This document shows, piece by piece, positions 58,716 to 64,000 of a stretch of DNA of 64,000 bases; the stretch's first letter is position 1, and every line of letters starts with the position of its first letter. The position numbers and the translations under genes are program-made. The notes under the pieces are model-generated. The model had not been told where the DNA came from. It saw only the letters and a program-made list of their open reading frames with translations, and did no database searches. This DNA comes from Steinernema hermaphroditum. Its lineage: Eukaryota > Nematoda > Chromadorea > Rhabditida > Steinernematidae. The stretch is taken from NCBI GenBank assembly GCA_030435675.1, contig CM059625.1, forward strand, positions 10,664,001-10,728,000, in the 5' to 3' direction.

Positions 58716-60624
58716 GCTGAAATTAGAATGCGGCTATAAGAAAAGGTAACAATTATGGAAGACTGTGGGCGAAGACAAGCGTTTGCGGTTTTGAGAAAGC
58801 ACAGTAGTCTCGGAGCAAAACAACAGCGGTGGGTCCGAACCGGATTTGGAAGGTTACCATTTGATTCTCGCAGGTCGAATAGAACATACCAAACATCACT
58901 CATTCCTTGGTTCATCATTGCTAAACTAGACGTTGTTTTCGAAGTAAGTGCGCTGTACTAACGAAGAACACAATCCTACGAAGTTTGATCGAGTTGCAAT
59001 ATAAAAAGCCATCTATCAGGAGCCGACCGTTGTTATCACAAAAGAAAGCTGTGACATCAAATCGTCAAAAGCACTTTCGCTTCGTAACGACAACGAACTA
59101 CGCGAGGATGACTTCTCAGACTGCAGGAAACGATAAATATTGGTGTAGTACACTACATTGCATACATACAAGATTATTTTATGTCTTTGCGGAAAAATGG
59201 CTCTTCCAGTTATCGTGAAAGAAGTGTCAGATGATTTTAAGAGGAATTCATTTTTGGACATAATCAAAATAGCTTTTCAGTAATCGGGTACGCGATCGTA
59301 TGTGCGCTCTCGACAATAAAACTCAGTTGGAGGTGCTGCTTCGATTCATGCCGGATGTTTCGTGCGCGATACAGAAATCGCATGTCTTATAAATTCCGAT
59401 CTGAACAAAGCGCACCCCTTATGTTCTATGCCCAGTGTAATATTGAAATGCTGAAAAATGTTTTTCTCCATTGGGAAATGTGACGCACATGCTGACAGTA
59501 AACTAAACTAAAATACTACTACCTACAAACAAAGGTAAGCCTAGGATAGGAAACACTTCGCAGAAATTAGGAAACACTTCGCAGAAATTGGCTAAAGGCA
59601 TTGCAGGCATTTCAGCGCTGTTTCCAGAATATTTCTGTCATAATCAATTAAACGTTAGACGGCGAGAAGGGTTAGTAATTCAACGCCCATTAGAGAGCGA
59701 CACTAAGGGAGAGACCCCTTTCAATCCATAAGACCAGAACGTGTATGAGGTCCATTAGCTGGTGCCGCTTCATTGTGATTGCTCCTAATCGATAACACAC
59801 AGAAATGCATGTGAAGCACCTTTGTGAACATTGGTTGATTTGTGTACATGCACAGAGTATGAAAAGTTCACTAAATTCTTTTTTACTTCCGCGGAGATCG
59901 AACAGCTGAATGCTTAGTGTTCAGGAGGAGAGAAACCGTTTGGCAAGAAGAAAGCAGTGGGCGAGAATGAATTCGGAAAGAAACATTCACGACAGAATGC
60001 ATGAGCAAGTCGTACTGGAACTGTATAGGCGCAAACGCAATGCAAGTGCTTTCAATCCAGTAAGAGATAATATGCGGTCGAGAGTTGTGTCACCGAGAGT
60101 GTCGAGAACGCGCCAATACAAAGCGGCTGTGGCACTAAACGAGAATGACGCGCGCGACGGACGCTGACTGCGAGAGCAAAGCGGCTGGAGAGACGACTAA
60201 AGCTCTCGAGACTGATGTCAGAGACGTCCTAAACCACCCGTAACACGATGACTGCCTGCGACAATAAGTGTTGTCGAGTGCTCGGTTATTACCCGGTTCA
60301 AATGACGCCGATAGCGTTTAAATGACTATTTATCACTCACAAGTCACTGGAACCGAAACACCACTCTCCGCAGACTTCCTCTCGCTCCCTAGCGCCCACT
60401 TTCTTGCAGCGTTCCGCATTTCGCAGAGACCACATGAGAATTCCAATTACACTCGATCAGCTGTTACGACACCATCAAAACGAAAAATGTTTCATGACTG
60501 CATATCTCACTTAAACAAACAAACTCATTAATGCATGAACATAAACAAAACAATGATCACAGCATAACACTTTGCAACCCGGAATATACAATGATAGCAT
60601 GGCCAACAAGCCGTGCGAAAACGT
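58716..60624. other. Intergenic between mrp-1 and ipp-5
   Basis: No supported gene. A plus-strand frame at 59910-60167 (85 aa, Arg/Asn/Glu-rich, begins MLSVQEERNRLARRKQ) has coiled-coil-like composition but no homology I recognise. The mrp-1 3' UTR lies at the right end. Confidence 0.4.
59548..59589. repeat. Perfect tandem duplication of a 21-bp unit
   Basis: The unit begins AGGAAACACTTCG and is repeated once head-to-tail without mismatch. Intergenic; likely a recent slippage or duplication event. Confidence 0.85.

Positions 60625-64000
<3,376 letters not shown>

Overview
The window is nuclear DNA of a nematode. It carries an nlp-3-type neuropeptide precursor, an MSP-domain protein, a worm-type cofactor-independent phosphoglycerate mutase and an mrp-1 gene with tandem alternative exons. 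About 124 inferred introns are mostly 36-55 nt, and several start codons lie 0-17 nt after a pyrimidine-plus-AG site, as expected for spliced-leader trans-splicing. I saw no transposon, tRNA, rRNA, CRISPR array, viral or bacterial gene.

Layout: ipgm-1 (+, 542-2739); nlp-3 (-, 4504-4827); a C-type-lectin/mucin transmembrane receptor (-, 7417-9941); MSP-domain protein (-, 10190-10621); mahogunin-type E3 ligase (-, 11630-13601); ATGL lipase (+, 16157-18949); JMJD4 hydroxylase (+, 20037-21179), followed 52 nt later by ECHDC1 (+, 21232-22359); a 643-aa coiled-coil orphan (-, 22428-25498); tweety channel-like ttyh-1 (-, 26106-30546); MFSD10 transporter (-, 32844-34912); ANKS1 scaffold (+, 38715-44059); an unresolved coding-like block (about 44760-45224); two head-to-head V-ATPase c-subunit genes (-, 46180-46714 and +, 47687-48216); a claudin-like four-span protein (-, 48619-50261); an ETS factor (-, 51946 to beyond 53287); ipp-5 inositol 5-phosphatase (-, 57028-58715); and the 3' half of mrp-1 (-, 60625 to the window edge).

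The genes do not form one pathway. Local relationships are a probable two-gene operon (JMJD4-ECHDC1), a V-ATPase gene pair homogenised over exon 1, and tail-to-tail packing of ECHDC1 against the coiled-coil gene. Exon models were built by hand from splice sites, reading phase and family similarity. Phases close from start to stop in every complete model, but no transcript data were available.

Most notable: three tandem, in-phase 52-codon alternative exons in mrp-1 with UGCAUG clusters downstream of only two of them; two introns (in MFSD10 and ANKS1) that appear to end in CG instead of AG; and near-identity of the V-ATPase pair that stops abruptly at exon 2.
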